A stretch of 64,000 nucleotides of DNA from Begonia masoniana (Eukaryota > Streptophyta > Magnoliopsida > Cucurbitales > Begoniaceae): the NCBI GenBank assembly GCA_022432975.1, contig CM039508.1:43278646-43342645 (forward strand), read 5' to 3'. The notes below the pieces were generated by a model. It searched no databases and was not told the DNA's origin. It worked only from the letters and a program-made list of their open reading frames with translations. Of this stretch, positions 43,507-54,954 are shown piece after piece (within the stretch, counting starts at the first letter, position 1; the number at the start of each line of letters is the position of its first letter). Both the position numbers and the translations under genes were made by a program.

Positions 43507-46017
43507 TGTAACGCCCCTAATATTGTACCCATTTTACCCGTACTATTTTTTTTATCCCAATAAACCGTAATCTATTTTATAATAAAACAAAACACAAATC
43601 AATTTAAATAAACATTTAACAATTAAAACAATTAAATAAAACCATTAAAAACAAATTATTTTTAAGTTTATTATTATTATTTTTTATTTTCGGTGAACAG
43701 TGTCCGTGAACAGTAACAGTGAACAGTGCAGTGAACAGTGCGTGAACAGTGCGTGAAATTAGTGTTATGCCAAAACAGAAGCAGCGACCAGTGCATGTTG
43801 CAGTGACCAGTCGCTGCACATTGCAGCGCACGATCGTTGCAATTTGCAGCGACCAGTCGCTGCACATTGCAGTGCACGATCGCTGCAATTTGCAGCGATC
43901 AGTCGCTGCAATGGCAGCGCACGATCGCTGCAATGGCAGCGCACGATCGCTGCAATTTGCAGCGATCAGTCGCTGCAATTTGCAGCGATCAGTCGCTGCA
44001 ATTGCAGCGCATAATCGCTGCCGATCGATCCACCCTTCTTCTTATTTCTTCTCTTCTCTTTTAACACAAATACTCTCTGGAATACGTGATTCCAGAGAGC
44101 AATCCAGAGAGCGAAACACTTCATAAAAATGCTCTCTGTAATCTAAAATTTAACAACCTAAACATACATTAAACTTTCGTAAAAACGAACTGCATGGATA
44201 CGTTTAAAAATCGTCTAATCCTCCTGTTTTAAATTCCAAGCAGTTCCAGTAAAAACTATAGAAACACGGCTTATAAATAGATTTCCACAGACTTCCAAAA
44301 ACGTTTAAAACCTCAACATAAATCTAACTTCTAGCCAGATCCAAACATGTTCATCTATACATTTGTTAAATCCCCCAAAATACTTACGCAGACATCCCCA
44401 CGGGTCAAAACGCGCACCGACTGCCCAGCACGCTCTCACGGGCCATCTTTCTTCAACCGATCATGCCTCGGGTGGAGGGATCTCATCCTCACCTGTGTAG
44501 AGGTCACCTACACCATAAATATAAGTCGTGAGCTTAAGGCTCAGTAAGTCTACATGAATGCAAATGAATGCCATGCATGCAGTTTGTAAAACATGCGTCC
44601 TACCTTTTCGCTATTCATTTCTTTTCATTACATTACAGAGACGTCACCGTGGCCTCACTCTCGCTAGATAGGAGCGGCACATCCCGCGATTGGATAGCCC
44701 CTCGTATCTAACCAGGGGGAAAACATGCTCCCCAAGCAGCCATGTCTGAACCACCGCCACCTCCTTGACCACATTACATTCATTTATACCTTTTCATTAT
44801 CCTTTTCCTTTTCATGAAAACATGCATAGAAATTCCTTTTTCGTGCTTTTCAGAAACATGATGCGTGAACATGTGCAATACTATAAACATAATTAAAACA
44901 TACAAACGACGAACATAAACATATAATACTTAACTAAAACTAACTACCCAACCTATTCACCCAACTCAATCTATAATCTCCAATTTCCTCGAACAACAGA
45001 AGATCATATGGTGTAGGCCAATCGGCCAAACAAGTCGCGGAGACTTACCTGACGTCTGCTAAAATGCTTGCTCCGTCCACGAGCGAGGTGCACCTAAGGC
45101 AACTCACAACAATTATTATTAAAATGCGATTGAACCGTTAACGTCCAAAATTAACGAAGTCCTTAACTAAGGAAATTCTTCTAAAGCTATAACTTAATTA
45201 ATCGAGGCATTCTAATAACCAATTCGCACTCGATTCTACGAAACATCCAATAACAAGCTTTTTCCAAAAACTCGAAATTCATTAAATTTAACATTTCTTA
45301 CAAATTAGTTTAACTTCGTCCAATATCGCTTAATACATCCTTTATATCCATAAACTAGATAAACCTATTAATCTCGAACCTTAAATCGCGTTTTTAACGA
45401 AACCCTAAACGAAAACCCTAACCGTATAACTTCGGTAAAACTGAAAACTAAAGTCCGAAAGCTATAGAATCTTACCTAGGACGTTGATCGGAGGAGAAAA
45501 TGTGAAGAATGAGGATCGATCGGAGGAGAGCTCGTCGCCGACGTGAGGGATCGCCGCGGGAGAGGGAAACCAGAGCCCTCTGGTTTTCGTGAGGAGGAGA
45601 GAAAGTGAGGGAGAAAGAGTGTTTCTGTTATTTTATAAAATTACTTTGGAAAATTACCATTTTGCCCCTACTTTTATTTTCGTCCTTTGTTTCGTTAATT
45701 AACTAGCTATTCGGTTTCACCAAATCTCCTTCTTTCACCATTAAGTCCAACTTATTGTTAGGGTCCCAATAAAACTGTTCGTTCACAAATCGGACCTCGT
45801 TTACTATTTTTACTAAAACATCCTTTATATTACGAGAAGCGTAATTACTCGGAATTAAGCGTTATTGCTCCGAAAATTCTTGTAAATTCCTTAAAATTCC
45901 TATTAATAATTAGGACCCCAACGAAACCTTCTGTTTGTAAAACGGGCTTGATTTGACATATTTACAAAAATACTATTTATATTAAAATATTAATATCCCG
46001 AAAAGCCGGGTATTACA
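43507..46017 (-). mobile_element. Solo LTR inside element B integrase (2511 bp)
   Basis: Minus-strand LTR (TGTAATACCCGG...GGGGCGTTACA) with perfect target duplication CCTAA (43502-43506 and 46018-46022). On its own strand: a TATA box (TTTATAAAATAA, about 45631), exon 1 ending CTAG|GTAAGATTC (about 45474), exon 2 45093-45049, exon 3 44507-44461. The last two give SWTEQAF-stop-QTS then GDLYTGEDEIPPPEA-stop. Palindromic arrays follow at 43790-44030. Related to element A LTR and to the solo LTR at 60 kb. Confidence 0.94.
43690..44110. repeat. GCAGCGATC(A/G)GTCGCTGC palindrome array
   Basis: Around ten units of about 24 bp alternating GCAGCGATCAGTCGCTGCAA and GCAGCGCACGATCGCTGCAA (43795-44025), each an imperfect dyad. 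Preceded by GTGAACAGT repeats (43693-43760) and followed by CTCTCTGGAATACGTGATTC / CCAGAGAG (44067-44092), a dyad shared with element A and the 60-kb LTR. Confidence 0.85.
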
Positions 46018-49000
46018 CCTAATGTGAAGAGGGAAGTTGCTAGGTATGTGGAAACCTGTTTAATCTGTCAACAGGTCCAAGTAGAACACCAAAGGCTGGC
46101 TGGAACTTTACAGCCGCAATTGATTCTTGAATGGAAATGGGAGCAAATTTCGACGGATTTTATGGTTGGACTGCCCAGAACTACGAAAGGGTACGATGGA
46201 ATCTGGTTATAGTGGATCGTTTAACAAAGTTGGCCCATTTTCTGCCAGTCAAGATGACGTATTCCATGGATCAACTTGCAGAGCTGTATGTCCAAGAAAT
46301 TTTCAGACTACATAGGGTTCCTGTTTCAATTGTTTCAGACAAAAATCTGAGGTTTACTTCAAAATTCTAGAAAAGTCTGCATAAAGCTATGAGAACTCGG
46401 TTGAATTTCAGCACAACATTTCATCCACAGATTGATGGACAAACAGAAAAAATGAATCAGATTTTGGAAGATATGCTTAGAGCTTGTTTGTTGGAATTCC
46501 AAGGTTCATGGAGTAAGTACTTGCCATTTATCGAGTTCTCCTATAACAATAGCTATCAAGCCACAATTGGCATGGCTCCATACGAAGCACTCTATGGAAG
46601 GAAATTGAGATCTTCTCTGTATTGGGATGAGGTTGGTAAAGCTAATTTAATTGGTCCTGATATTCTACAACAAACTACAGAAGAGATTGCCATCATCAGA
46701 CAGCGGATAGAGATAGCTCAAAGCCGACAGAAAAGTTATGCCAATAATAGACGAAGAGAATTAGAATTCAATGAAGACGAAGAGGTATTCCTAAAGATTT
46801 CTCCGTTCAAGAGAGTTCTGTGTTTCGGAAGGAAATGGAAGCTCAGTCCTCGTTATGTGGGATCATTTCCCATTACGAAAAGAATTAGAAAGACGGCCTA
46901 TAGGTTACAACTTCCGGCATCCATGGAGGGAATTCACAACGTATTTCACGTGTCTATGCTCAGGAAGTGTATACGGGATCTATCTCATGTTGTGGAACCT
47001 AGAGAAATTGAAGTTCAACCAACACTGACATACGAGGAGAAACCAATCACGATCTTAGAGTATTCAATCAAAGTACTACGCAACAAGGAGATCCAACTAG
47101 TAAAGGTCTTGTGGCAGAATAACGAGGTGGAGAAAGTCACGTGGGAAAGACAACAAGATATGACGCTTAGATATCCTGAACTTTTTGGTTGATCAAATTT
47201 TGTGGACAAAATTTTGTTTAAGGAGGGTCAAATGTAACACCCGAAACTTTCGTACATTTTCTCCCAAAAATATTTTGTACGATACATGAGAATTATGTAA
47301 AATAGTTTTGGTGTATAATTGATAAGAAATTATGGAGAATTAAAAAAAAGGATGAAAGGGATAATTTAAATCAAAAGAGTGCAACAAAATTAAAAAAATG
47401 CAAGGTAGTGTGGTCATTCGGTAATTAAGCTATAATTGAACTTTATATTAACCTAAAACCTAATCTTCTTCTCCTTCACGATTTGCATCTCCTTTTTCCA
47501 CCATTGAAGCCTTTCTTCGAAGCCAAAGTTTCACACTTCAAGGGATTTAAGGTAAGCAACGTTTAAGTTTTGATTTATACTTGCTAAAAGACAAATATGA
47601 CAAGTTTTTGGATAGATTTTGTGCATAGGTATAGAACCTACGAAAATTCAGATTTAGGCCTTGATTTTTTTCACTTATGGATGTTTAATCTTCATATAAA
47701 GACGTTCTAAAGGATTGAACGGATAGGAAATGGATAGTATGCATGTTTATGCAAGAAATAGAAAACTGGTTTTGAGGTTTACACAAAACAGAGCAACCAT
47801 GATTTTTAAGCGTTTCAACCTAACTCTTGAATTTTATTTGCTGAATGGCTTGCACCATTATAAATAAGACTCTTAGAGGAGTCCATAGCACTTGGAATTA
47901 CTCGATTTTGATTTAAATTAAGAAAGTTATGGTAGTTTGAAATTTGATGAAAAATTGAAGAGAATTCTGAGAAATTCACAAGGCAGTTCGGTTTGCTCAA
48001 TTTTCTGCTATTTTTGGTGGGTGTTTTTCGTAAATGAAATCCACCATCTTAAAATAGACTCTTTAAGGAAATTTTAGGTTTTGGAATTAAAAGATTTTGA
48101 TAAAAATTGAGTGAGATACACTCAATTGAAGTTTAGCCTATAATTAGTGTAAATCCGAAAATTTTACTTTGTTTGAGTTAAGTTTCTGAATTTAATATTT
48201 TGTTAGGTTATTTGAAATCGACAAGAACAAGCTAACGGATTTTAAGTTTGAATTGCTAAGGACCTGAGGTAAGTCTTCATGATTTGCTTGGTCGATTTGG
48301 CCTACACCACAAGAGCTTGAAGTAATTGAGGAATTGGAGATTTAAATTAGTTTAATGCAAGAGGGATGGGTAGTTAGGTTTTGTTTAAGTTATTGAATAT
48401 TTTGATGTTCATTGATTGTTTTGTACGTTTCTTTATTTTTATGCATAGTACATTGTGCATGCATCATGTTTTCAAAATAGCATGAAAAATGAGGTTATGC
48501 ATATGTTTTTATGAAAAGAGATGAAATAATGAAATGAAATGAATGCACGTAATCCCGGTCATGTCGGGGTAGGGTTCAGGCATAGTTATCCCGTAGGAGG
48601 AGCATGTTTTTCCCCCGGTAGATGGAGAAGACTATCTAATTGCAAGATGTGCCGCCTCCATCTAGTGAGAGTAAACCCCCAGTGACATCTCGTTAAGAAA
48701 CGAAACGAATGAAAAGACACCACATGATTTTACGAATTGCATATGCACGACATGCATTTATCATGTACGTTGATTTGCTGAGCCTTTAGCTCATTAGTTG
48801 TCTCTGTGGTGTAGGTGACATTGAAGAAGGTGAAGATAATGTACCTCCACCCCATGAATGAAGCAGTTGAAGAAGAATGTCCGTGGTAGGGCGCTCGTGG
48901 CTGTTGGAGCGTATTTTGACCCTTGAGTTATGTGTATGTGTCATGGGTGATGTTTCTAATTTTGATGTATACAAGTAGATTATAGGTAGTTAGATTTTCT

Positions 49001-49722
49001 ATTTTGGATTACTGGAGATGTTAGCGAGTCTTTTGTTTTTCGTCTGTATGGATACGTTCATTTTAGACGTATCCATGCAGTTCGTTTCTAGAATTTCGCC
49101 AAGTATTTATGGTGTTGATGTGGTGACAAATTATTATGTTATTAAAATATAAGCGTTAAGTTTATGGTGTATTTATGAGTATTTTTGGATGTTTAGATAG
49201 GAAAAGAAGTGAATTGGCAATGAGTAAGTAGAATTGGTTAAGTGTAGAGGAAAGGTAAAGTGTTAAGCGTAATAAAGATGGCAATTTGCCTTTGAGGTGT
49301 CGACCGATATCTTTAAGTGTCGATCGGGTTTCAACGGTGTTGCAACCCGAGACGAATTAGGTGTTGACCGCGCCGACAGGTGTCGACCGATCACTGTATA
49401 AACAGAAAACAGAGCCAAATGAGGTGTCGACCGAAGTTATAGGTGTTGGCCGGTTTTTGTAGAACTGGCAGTAAGTGTCGACGGAAACTCGTGGGGGTCG
49501 ACCGAGATTCTTTTTGTTGTTTTCAAACTTAAGATTTTAGTTAATTTTATTTTATAACGAGTCTTCCACGTACGAATGTTTTCCACTACAAAGGTTTAAC
49601 GTTTTAAACGATGTTGCTTGTGGAAATGAATAAATTCTTTGAATAAAGTTAAAAAAAATTTATACACTAAAAAGTCAAGTACAGCAAGTCACGTGGGGAC
49701 CCGCGAGGGTCGTCACATCTTC

Positions 49723-49880
49723 TTCTGCGACAACAACATCACCGGACGTCATTAGCTGCTTCCCATTCTCAGCAACTTTCTCAATATTTTACAATTCCTG
49801 ACACTCAGATTTAATGTGCTCATTCTTCTTACAAAAGTAACAGGTTCTATCCTGGCACTGAGATTTAATGTGCTCATTCT
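49723..49880 (-). pseudogene. Copia zinc knuckle piece (continuation of 37272-37743)
   Basis: Minus strand: CQDRTCYFCKKNEHIKSECQ, then NIEKVAENGKQLMTSGD, matching the CCHC knuckle and linker of copia gag. A 42-base part (CACT.AGATTTAATGTGCTCA, TTCTTCTTA) is tandemly duplicated. It rejoins the 37.7-kb piece if element B is removed. Confidence 0.8.
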
Positions 49881-49887
49881 TCTTAAA

Positions 49888-50035
49888 ATAACATAGGCAT
49901 AATATGCTTGAAAAGAGATGGTAATACAACGATGTGATTCGTTTATTGGCATAAGATTACAAGATAATGCATGTTTAATACATAACTATCACTTTTTCTA
50001 GCAATGGATTGATCAAACTATTTTCGAGTGACAAT
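49888..50035. repeat. 150-bp direct repeat, left copy
   Basis: AACATAGGCATAATATGCTT, GAGATGGTAATACAACGATG, TTATTGGCATAAGATTACAA, CAATGGATTGATCAAACTAT recur at 53568-53717 with only a few differences. The pair flanks the lectin and BRCT-gene segment. Confidence 0.88.
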
Positions 50036-50094
50036 GTTGATGTGGCCCCACGTTCTTGCAACTTTATCTGCATATCTTTTGTTCTTTTTTGTTA

Positions 50095-50342
50095 TTGTGT
50101 TTACGTCACAGTGCATATGGATGTTGATCTTAGTTTTTATTCTTATGTTAGTTAATCTACACAACTAACAGAAAGTTTTGTTTATGAATATAACAAAAAA
50201 GAACAAAAGAAAGTTTTTATTCTTATGTTAGTTAATCTACACAACTAACAGAAAGTTTACGTCACAGTGCATATGGATGTTGATCTTAGTTTTTATTCTT
50301 ATGTTAGTTAATCTACACAACTAACAGAAAGTTTTGTTTATG
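50095..50342. repeat. Tandem repeats (about 85 bp units)
   Basis: Units containing TTTTTATTCTTATGTTAGTT, AATCTACACAACTAACAGAA and AGTGCATATGGATGTTGATC repeat three times (the middle one partial). Confidence 0.85.
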
Positions 50343-50344
50343 AA

Positions 50345-50767
50345 TAGTTTGGTATTTAGTTGTTTCAATCCTTACCAGAAGATACAGCTCTACATGAGTT
50401 GAAGCAACTGTTTGATCATTTCAATCCTTCACTTTTACTTTCCTTTTTGTTTTTTAAAATGTATTCTCATTCAAATTTGAATATGTCATTCGCATGAAGT
50501 TGTGTCATTTTGAAAGGTATAAAAACTGTATCGAGGACTTATCTAGCTATCCTTATCAAATTCTAAACATTTGAGGAATTTATGTATCCTTGCAAATAAA
50601 TTATTCTTAGGAGTAGACTTACTGATAATAAATTTGTCTGCAACTTTGAGGAATATATAAAAATGAAATTGTTACCGACTCAAAAGCAGAAACAATAGGA
50701 AAGAAGAAGAGAAATTAAGGACATCTTAAACAATGGGGAAGAAGAGTAGAACATACAGTGAGAAAAC

Positions 50768-50804
<37 letters not shown>

Positions 50805-50901
50805 GACAGTCATACTCACTAATGAGCTGACTTTCTTCAATATTCATCATAAAATTGAAATAGCAGTGCTACTGCATTTAATACATGAATAGTTGGGATG
50901 C
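50345..50901. other. Flank of the lectin gene with (TA)n
   Basis: AT-rich. A (TA)n microsatellite lies at 50774-50800. No gene recognised. Confidence 0.55.
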
Positions 50902-51517
50902 TTAGAAGTCGGATTTCCCCTCTTTCCTTCCATCAGCTTCCTCTGAGGTATTTTGTTTTGCTGGAACAGAGGTTACATAGAAGCTGATTGCGTTTATATA
51001 TTTCTCGCACCTCCCTTTCAACCCAACGATTTGAGCGCCTTCTATTGGCAATTGAAATGGCGTCCCTCCTTCCGTTCCGTACGGCCCGTAGTTTCTCAGG
51101 TTGCTCCTTAACACCAACGACCAGATCACGGTGCCGCAGTTGCCAAACGGGTAGTAGTGGCCGATCACGCCAACAAGAATCTCATCTGGGTAATCAAACT
51201 GAATCTGTGGTTGATGAAGTAAGTTGTGTTTCTATCATTATTATATATCATACAATTTCAGAGCCATTTCCAACTCAAAGCAGAATCGATGGGGAAGAAG
51301 AAGAGAGAAAAGCATGGTTTCAGGCTAACCTCAGATCTAGTGCCACCGTTGCCTCCACGTTTTGGCGGTAGAACGGGCTTACCATTACGATCATACACCA
51401 GAGATATTGAGTTGATGCAATAATAGTGATAAATGATTATCTTATGCCGGTGTGTTTGCCATCATCCCAGGCGAAGCCACCATTTCCTCCCCATGGCCCA
51501 ACAACTATGTCACTCAT
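50902..51517 (-). pseudogene. Jacalin-related lectin, two exons, one-base deletion
   Basis: Mannose-binding-type jacalin domain, a beta-prism sugar-binding protein usually cytosolic or nuclear and stress-induced. Exon 1 from the ATG at 51517: MSDIVVGPWGGNGGFAWDDG, KHTGIR, then, one base out of frame, YCINSISLVYDRNGKPVLPP, GGNGGTRSE, donor GAG|GTTAGC (51329). Intron 51329-51205. Exon 2 (51204-50902): IQFDYPDEILVGVIGHYYPF, RNYGPYGTEGGTPFQLPIEG, IVGLKGRCEKYINAISFYV. Exon 1 is 188 nt; a phase-0 intron needs 189, which confirms exactly one missing base, at AGATAATC (about 51445). The whole lectin domain is otherwise present, so this could be a working gene with a sequence error. Confidence 0.8.
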
Positions 51518-52223
51518 CTTCTACTTGTTCCTCTTCCTGTTTGCTAGGTCCAGGGCAGACTAGAGCAATGGAGACAGGAGAGAGGAGGTGCCATTGGAGT
51601 GAAATAAATAGATGAACTCAGAAGGCGAAGAGACTACAGGAGGAAGGTGAAGAGGTAACGACTACTGTATTGATTAAAGTTTAATGATACAAAGTAAATT
51701 TAAATAACTAGATAATAAACGCGAATTCTTCGACGGCATATATGCATAATTACATAATTTATCTTTCTAAACTGACATAAAAAATAAATTTATCATCGGT
51801 ACAAAACTACATCTTAGAAACCAGTACAAAATAAGCTTGTTTTAACAAACATATGCAAGACAAAAAAGTCAATATTCTCCCAAAATTATCACAATAAGAA
51901 ATAACAATTACGTAACTACAATAAAATTTGACACTAGATTAACAGCATTGTTAGGATGAGTTTTGTGGGGAAGGGTGGATGGGGTTGGGTTGGGAACAAC
52001 AATGATGCAATTCTTATAGTTAAAAATGATGAAATATGAAGATCTATATGTATTAGTTTACTGGATTGAATTTAGTCAGCTGGTTGATAATAAACTAGCA
52101 ACAAAGTTTAAAAATAAGATACTGTTTGAATTTATTTCTTCTTGTTTTTTTTTTTTAAGAAGATACTGTTTGAACTTTCAGATCATGAAAAACATGCTCA
52201 TGAATACATAAATATGTACTTAC
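51518..52223. other. Lectin upstream region
   Basis: Possible lectin promoter and AT-rich DNA. No further BRCT-gene exon was recognised to the left of 52224. Confidence 0.5.
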
Positions 52224-53517
52224 CATGTCGTCAGGAAATGAAGTTGAAAATTGAGAATTTTTCCCTTTCAAAACACATGAAGAGATTCTATTTTGACCAG
52301 TGAAATTACGATGCATTGCTGGTTGACCTTTATTTATACCATCTATACCAGGAGCTCGACTTTGATTAGACATTCTTGCCGTAGCACCATCAGTGCTCTC
52401 TACACTCATGTTGATTTGCAACTGCTCGTCTACTTTTTTCTCCATTGATGACACCCCAACTCTCAAGCTCATGCTTTCTTGGTTGGATGATATGTTTACG
52501 CCAACAGAAGGTTTACTTTGATTTAAACTGGTCATGCCCATCCCAGCTCCTTTGTTGGAGTCTACAGCAATCACAGGTTGCATTTATGACCATATGAACT
52601 TAAAATAGATAACTACTGACTGAAACCATTACATTTCAATGAGATAAATTTTAAACCACAATGAATGACAAGAGGTATCTGAACTTTTTACGAGAATACA
52701 CATTCTCACAAGGAACATATATATATTTATTGACAAACCTTTTGGAATAAGTTTATCAAAAGCCATGTGTCTCCTAATAACAGGAATCTCTTTTTTTTTT
52801 TATGATGACAATCTTCAAGCCATGTTGTGCATACCACATGAATGACCCCTGAAGCTGCAATGTCTCTTACCTCCTTCTTCTCCCTGGGAAATGACACGAA
52901 TAAGTAAGAAACTTGGTTGGTCTTAAATTGAGGGGAAACCACTGCCCCTACATACAAAAACCCTAAATTAACATTATACACCATATTTTCTCTACTGAAA
53001 AAGACAAAATCTGCAAACAAATTTTGTTAAAAAAAATTATCTTACATTTCTTAAAGAGTTCCAACTACTATGTGCGTTAATTTATCATTGAGCAACATGT
53101 ACCGACAGCCTCCACCATTACGAACCATATTGACTAGTTTACACATCTCTGGAGCTTCAAAACCAACTAGCGAGATTCTACATGCTGACAAGTATAGGTC
53201 ACCATCTTCAGATTGGGAGTCATCTGCAACACAACTATCTATTTCTACATTTTTTGGCAATGTATTGGCCACTTCATCACAACCCTCCCTAGTAGGTGGA
53301 GAAGATTCAAAAAACGTAGATTTGTTCTGAGAAAGAGTAGCTTCTAAATCTGAATCCGCAAATCCAGAACATGATACTGCTGAAATTTTTGACTCTGCAA
53401 CAAATGCGGATGCTTCAGATTGCGATATGACCTTCACCTGGCTATGTCGAGACACTAAGCAACCCCCAACAACTTTATTGGATGACAAAACTTGGTACGA
53501 TTCCTCATTCAAACATG
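52224..53517 (-). pseudogene. MEI1/TopBP1-like BRCT protein, three internal exons
   Basis: Fragment of a multi-BRCT DNA-damage/meiosis protein. Exon a (53517-53046): acidic linker, then the BRCT start YLSACRISLVGFEAPEMCKL, VNMVRNGGGCRYML, LTHIVVG. Exon b (52883-52739): EKKEVRDIAASGVIHVVCTT, WLEDC, then a run of about 12 A that breaks the frame; the other frame gives EIPVIRRHMAFDKLIPK. Exon c (52561-52224): DSNKGAGMGMTSLNQ... to FPDDM|GTAAGT. Introns have GT..AG ends (53045-52884, 52738-52562). Exon a ends with an in-frame TAA (53052-53054) where relatives have Ser. First and last exons are absent, so it is a gene fragment. The family resemblance to Arabidopsis MEI1 is from memory. Confidence 0.72.
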
Positions 53518-53567
53518 CTACATCGATAACATAAAAAATATTTAAAAAAAAAGTTCAAGTTAAAGTA

Positions 53568-53717
53568 ACATAGGCATAATATGCTTGAAAAGAGATGGTA
53601 ATACAACGATGTGATTCGTTTATTGGCATAAGATTACAAGATACTGCACGTTTAATACATAACTATCACTTTTTCTAGCAATGGATTGATCAAACTATTT
53701 TCGAGTCACAATGTTGA
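53568..53717. repeat. 150-bp direct repeat, right copy
   Basis: See 49888-50035. It lies just upstream of BRCT exon a, probably within an intron of the original gene. Confidence 0.88.
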
Positions 53718-54082
53718 GTTTGCTCATTGTTTTCCCGTGGCTTCCTGCAACTTATCGTACAGAAAAGGGTGGATTCAGATTTTATCTGCTAAATTATCGA
53801 ATGAACTTTCTGAAGGCAATGTCCAGGACTATGAAGATGGCTTTCAAATTGAATCCTTTCGGATGTCGATTTGTTCGAAAAACAAGTGTGTTTACAGAAG
53901 CGAGAATAAAAATGAGGATAAATCAAGGGAAATGTATTGTTGTTGCAGGTGGTCAGTGGGGGACGATATGTAATATGTATTAAGATGAGATAAATGAACC
54001 GGTTCGGTTTGGGTTTCTAAGTAAGCTGGTTCTTTTAAAATAAAGAACCCTAGCCTCCTTTCTCATCTTCTTCGTTGAGTTC

Positions 54083-54120
<38 letters not shown>

Positions 54121-54252
54121 AGAAGGGAAGTGGGTTCGACCGAGAGAGAAAGGTTCGCTGGAGGGGTGTTCGGCCGAGGAGAGAAAGAGTTTGCCGGAGG
54201 GATTTTTTTTCGTCGGAGGTTCGGGGTGGAATGAAACTATGGAGTAACTCTA
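53718..54252. other. Unassigned sequence with GA microsatellite
   Basis: Plus-strand frames of 90-95 codons at 53686-53983 overlap in two phases and are not recognised. A GAGA run is at 54086-54116 and an unusual GC-richer stretch (TCGACCGAGAG, GTTCGCTGGAGG) follows, perhaps a UTR fragment. Confidence 0.4.
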
Positions 54253-54580
54253 GCACAAAACTCTAATAGTTCAATCATTTTCATTTCACTTCGAAAATCA
54301 AACCGTTGGGCTATTTAGCATTAGTTGGAGGTATATTAGGAAATGACTATGCATGTGATATAGTTTTGTGTTTAAAGTAGAGCAATACAATTCAGATAAG
54401 AGGCAATTGTATTTTTTGAATAGTAACCCTTTCCTTATCTCAAAGATTTTGATTAATTTCTATCTATTTTGGTTGAGAATCGAACGATAATAATCGAGAA
54501 AAAAAAATAATACGAAAAAACAAAGACACCAAGATTTATGCAAAAAATCTTAAATGGAAAAAAATCTTGGTTAACTCTTC
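54253..54580 (-). mobile_element. Partial copia LTR
   Basis: Matches about 36257-36585 of the copia LTR (CACAAAACTCTAATAGTTCA, CGTTGGGCTATTTAGCATT, AAGACACCAAGATTTA.GCAA). Both ends are missing, so it is a truncated second copy. Confidence 0.82.
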
Positions 54581-54656
54581 GATCAAACTGCCAGGGTCGG
54601 CCTAAGAGTAAGTGGCTTGCGCTCATAGGTACAACATCATAGAGGACCGTGTCCTT

Positions 54657-54881
54657 TTACTTCCCTAAGGAGAACTCTACCTTCACTTGTTTGATGACCT
54701 TGACATCGTCCCTATCATCTAGCCATCGTAGCTTGTAAGAGTGGGGGTGAACACTAGTCTCCAGTCCTAATTTGGTTACTAAGTCTTTGGAGGCTACATT
54801 TGCACAACTGCTTCCGTCAATAATCAGCGAGCATAGCTTTTCCTTGATGAGGCATCTATAAAATGTTAAAACAACTACCAA
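54657..54881 (-). pseudogene. Gypsy protease fragment
   Basis: RCLIKEKLCSLIIDGSSCAN, VASKDLVTKLGLETSVHPHS, YKLRWLDDRDDVKVIKQVKV. Typical of the plant gypsy group whose protease active site reads D-G-G/S-S. It stands on the strand opposite to the RT fragment that follows. Confidence 0.8.
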
Positions 54882-54954
54882 TTATAATCTATGCAAAAGA
54901 TATAGTGTGATTGATACACAGAGGCAAAGTGAAGTAAAACTTCAGGATATTCTG

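Larger units (their letters stand above)
43451..47192 (+). pseudogene. Element B integrase with chromodomain-like C-terminus (split by solo LTR)
   Basis: HPGSTKMYRDLKQHYWWP (43463-43505) is interrupted by the solo LTR and resumes in frame with NVKREVARYVETCLICQQVQ at 46018. The core has D in STDFMVGLP, D in SDKNLRF and E in DGQTEKMNQ; there is a frameshift near 46190 and a stop (TAG, 46369). Then YNNSYQATIGMAPYEALYGR, HNVFHVSMLRKC and a C-terminal chromodomain-like segment (IKVLRNKEIQLVKVLWQN, VEKVTWERQQDMTLRYPELF) that would target heterochromatin in this clade. The 46389-47192 part is open for 267 residues. Confidence 0.9.
37749..49717 (+). mobile_element. Full-length gypsy element B (Tekay/Del-like chromovirus), 12 kb
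   Basis: Exact 5-bp target duplication TCTTC (37744-37748 and 49718-49722). LTRs 37749-40236 (2488 bp) and 47233-49717 (2485 bp), both TGTAACACCCGAAAC...GTCGTCACA. Primer binding site TGGTATCAGAGC at 40242; purine tract TAAGGAGGGTCAAA at 47219-47232. The order gag-PR-RT-RNaseH-INT and a chromodomain-like C-terminus indicate a chromovirus. It is no longer autonomous: stops, a mutated protease, an RNase H deletion, and two LTR insertions (42749-42920 and 43507-46017). LTRs differ at several percent of positions, so insertion is not very recent. Confidence 0.95.

Noticed and set aside
53686..53983. New small plus-strand gene
   Set aside because: Two overlapping frames of similar length, no recognised motif, no supported splice or start context; left as unassigned.
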